DNA from: DASUPK01 sp963743575
Lineage (GTDB): Bacteria; Actinomycetota; Thermoleophilia; Solirubrobacterales; 70-9
Length of the DNA: 64,000 nt
NCBI GenBank assembly: GCA_963743575.1
Contig: CAVUQC010000007.1
Span: 992,001-1,056,000, forward strand
Direction: 5' to 3'
The position numbers and the translations under genes were made by a program. How positions within the stretch are numbered: the first letter of the stretch is position 1; every line of letters starts with the position of its first letter. The notes beneath the pieces are model-generated. The model was not told the origin of the DNA. It saw only the letters and a list, made by a program, of their open reading frames with translations, and did no database searches. Shown here one piece after another: positions 62,417 to 64,000 of the stretch.

Positions 62417-63084
62417 GCCGCGGTGGTCTGGGGGGCAGAGGACAGCGCGCGGAACAGTGCGAGCCCATCGTCGGAGCCGGTGAGGGGGTCCACCGCATGC
62501 TCGGGGTGCGGCATCAGGCCGAGGACGTTCCCGCGCTCGTTGACGACTCCGGCGATGTCGCGAACGCTCCCGTTCGGGTTCTCGCCGGGCGCGTAGCGAA
62601 AGGCGATCCGTCCATCGCTCTCGAGCCGGTCGAGATCCTCGTCGGGAGCGAAGTATCGGCCGCTCATGTGCTTGACCGGGATGGAGAGGTGGCCGCCGCC
62701 CTCGATCGCGGCGCCGAACGCTCCTTCGAAGTCCTCGGCGATCAGCCCGACCTGCCGGCAGATGAAGCGCAGCCCCTCGTTGGGCAGCAGCGCCCCGGGC
62801 AGCAGCCCGGCCTCGCAGAGCACCTGGAATCCGTTGCAGATGCCGAGCACCGGTCCGCCCTCGGCCGCGAAGCGTGCGACGGCCTCCATCGCCGGGGAGA
62901 AGCGCGCGATCGCGCCGGCCCTCAGATAGTCGCCGTAGGAGAACCCTCCTGGGACGACGATGCCGTCAAGTCCCGCGAGGTCCGTTTCCTCGTGCCAGAC
63001 GAGCCTTCCGTCCCCGACGCGCTGCACGGCGGCCACGGCATCGCGCTCGTCGCATGACCCCGGGAACTGGATGACGCCGATCAC
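62413..63084 (-). CDS. purQ: FGAM synthase glutaminase subunit PurQ
   Basis: Class I glutamine amidotransferase supplying ammonia to PurL, 223 residues. It starts MIGVIQFPGSCDERDAVAAVQRV, has VVPGGFSYGDYLRAGAIA and the nucleophile GPVLGICNGFQVLCEAGLLPGAL (Cys in G-I-C-N-G-F), and the His/Glu pair in GLMPHPEHAVDPLTG. The start is GTG. It overlaps both purL and purS by four bases, so the three are coupled. Confidence 0.96.
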
Positions 63085-63305
63085 CGCTCGAGCTCCACCT
63101 CGAAGTCCTCGATCAGCGGGTTGGCGAGCAGCTTCTCGCAGAGGTCGTCGAGCTTCGACGGGTCGTCGGTCTCCAGCTCGACCAGCCGCCCAACCCGGAC
63201 GTCGTGAACGCCCTCGAAGCCGAGGGCCGGCAGCGCCCGCTCGACCGCCTTTCCCTGCGGGTCGAGAATGCCCTGCTTGGGCCGGATCAGAACCTTGGCC
63301 TTCAC
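63081..63305 (-). CDS. purS: FGAM synthase subunit PurS
   Basis: Small bridging subunit of 74 residues. The sequence MKAKVLIRPKQGILDPQGKA, VERALPALGFEGVHDVRVGRLVE and LEKLLANPLIEDFEVE-like (CEKLLANPLIEDFEVELER) are the standard PurS pattern. GTG 63305 is the start; an upstream extension to 63335 is not needed. Its stop overlaps the purQ start. Confidence 0.94.
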   Translation of the reverse strand: MKAKVLIRPKQGILDPQGKAVERALPALGFEGVHDVRVGRLVELETDDPSKLDDLCEKLLANPLIEDFEVELER

Positions 63306-63347
63306 TCGGCCAGCGTACCTGCGTGCCCGGCTCAATCGCCCGGCGCG

Positions 63348-64000
63348 TTAGTCCAGTTTGCGGCCGGTGATCTTCTCGTAGGCCTCGACGTACTTGGCCC
63401 TGGTGTTCTGGACGACCTCGTCGGGCAGCTCGGGCCCCGGGTCGGTGTGATCCCAGCCGACCGAGTTCGAGTAGTCGCGCACGTACTGCTTGTCGAACGA
63501 GGGCTGGGTGCCCCCGGGCTCATAGGTGTCCGCGGGCCAGAACCGCGAGGAGTCCGGGGTGAGCACCTCGTCGGCGAGGACCACGTCCGCACCGGCGGAG
63601 CGGCCGAACTCGAACTTGGTATCGGCAAGGATGATCCCGTGCTCAGCGGCATGGTCCGCGCCGCGCTGGTAGATCTCGATCGAGACGCGGCGGAGCTCCT
63701 CCATCAGCGGCCGGTCGCCGATCAGCTCGGCGGCGCGGTCGAAGTCGATGTTCTCGTCGTGCTCGCCGAGCTCGGCCTTGGTGGCGGGCGTGAAGATCGG
63801 CTCCGGCAGCTTGCTCGACTCCACCAGGCCCTCAGGCAGCTCGATCCCGCAGACGGCGCCGGACTCGCGGTACTCCTTCCATCCGGATCCGGAGAGGTAG
63901 CCGCGCACCACGCACTCGACCGGGAACATGTCGAGCTTGCGGACCCGCATGCCCCGCCCGGCCGCCTCCGGTGGGACGTCCTCGGAGATGAAGTGGTTGG
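63348..64000 (-). CDS. purC: SAICAR synthetase PurC (5' end outside window)
   Basis: Adds aspartate to CAIR. About 217 residues are visible, and the start lies beyond base 64000, since the frame stays open to the edge as NHFISEDVPPEAAGRG. Motifs are RVRKLDMFPVECVVRGYLSGSGWKEY, LPEGLVESSKLPEPIFTPATKAELGEHDENI, GIILADTKFEFGRS, VLADEVLTPDSSRFWPADTYEPGG and QPSFDKQYVRDY. The Met at 63950 is internal. It is the upstream gene of the purC, S, Q, L run. Confidence 0.96.
   Translation of the reverse strand, partial: NHFISEDVPPEAAGRGMRVRKLDMFPVECVVRGYLSGSGWKEYRESGAVCGIELPEGLVESSKLPEPIFTPATKAELGEHDENIDFDRAAELIGDRPLMEELRRVSIEIYQRGADHAAEHGIILADTKFEFGRSAGADVVLADEVLTPDSSRFWPADTYEPGGTQPSFDKQYVRDYSNSVGWDHTDPGPELPDEVVQNTRAKYVEAYEKITGRKLD

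Overview
The window is GC-rich, gene-dense bacterial chromosome with no rRNA, phage block or CRISPR array. Several traits point to an actinobacterium, most likely of the Thermoleophilia/Solirubrobacterales: an Rv2578c-type radical SAM gene behind a mycobacterial-type SOS box, a Bacillus-type PurF, a separate PurS/PurQ/small PurL, secreted proteins with lysine-rich tails, and GTG/TTG starts at many genes. The taxonomic placement is inference from gene content. No stretch longer than about 210 bases lacks a gene or RNA.

Layout. 1-12.9 kb: an exopolysaccharide/cell-surface glycan locus (dehydratase cut by the window edge, LytR_C protein, O-antigen-ligase-like polymerase, flippase, four glycosyltransferases, initiating sugar transferase, two acyltransferases). 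12.9-24.4 kb: cell-wall amidase, DUF3105 protein, hydrolases, metF, universal stress protein with a divergent LysR regulator, ammonium transporter, HTH_42 protein. 24.3-28.7 kb: tRNA-Ala(CGC), diguanylate cyclase, an acidic disordered protein, glutamate dehydrogenase, tRNA-Ala(TGC). 28.7-34 kb: a PD-(D/E)XK endonuclease beside the tRNA, membrane proteins, a D,D-carboxypeptidase, rhomboid protease and a secreted peptidoglycan-binding protein. 34-42.4 kb: a lipoate and pyruvate dehydrogenase district (lipA, lipB, E2, E1-beta, E1-alpha, E3). 43-46.1 kb: thiamine genes (thiE divergent from a TPP riboswitch, thiO and a thiS-thiG fusion). 46.7-48.9 kb: an intein-containing radical SAM gene. 48.9-50.3 kb: two small basic proteins and a DUF6766 gene with a previously uncalled 27-codon partner. 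50.4-54.8 kb: a sulfate ABC transporter operon and an Rrf2 regulator. 54.8-64 kb: tRNA-Lys(TTT) and a purine biosynthesis cluster on the minus strand (purC, S, Q, L, F, N, H) interrupted by one secreted propeller-like protein.

Most unusual signals. (1) A dispersed repeat of about 95 bp occurs three times (1896-1988, 14084-14180, 57198-57292). Its outer blocks are nearly identical, and a central hairpin keeps pairing while its sequence changes. One copy encodes the last 12 residues and the stop codon of purF. (2) An intein lies inside the iron-sulfur CxxxCxxC motif of the radical SAM protein, so splicing is needed to assemble the cluster site; the gene carries a near-perfect SOS box touching its start codon. 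(3) ThiS is fused to ThiG, leaving the ThiS Gly-Gly internal. (4) A PD-(D/E)XK endonuclease gene ends 7 bases from a tRNA-Ala gene. Five convergent gene pairs share exactly four bases at their stop codons.
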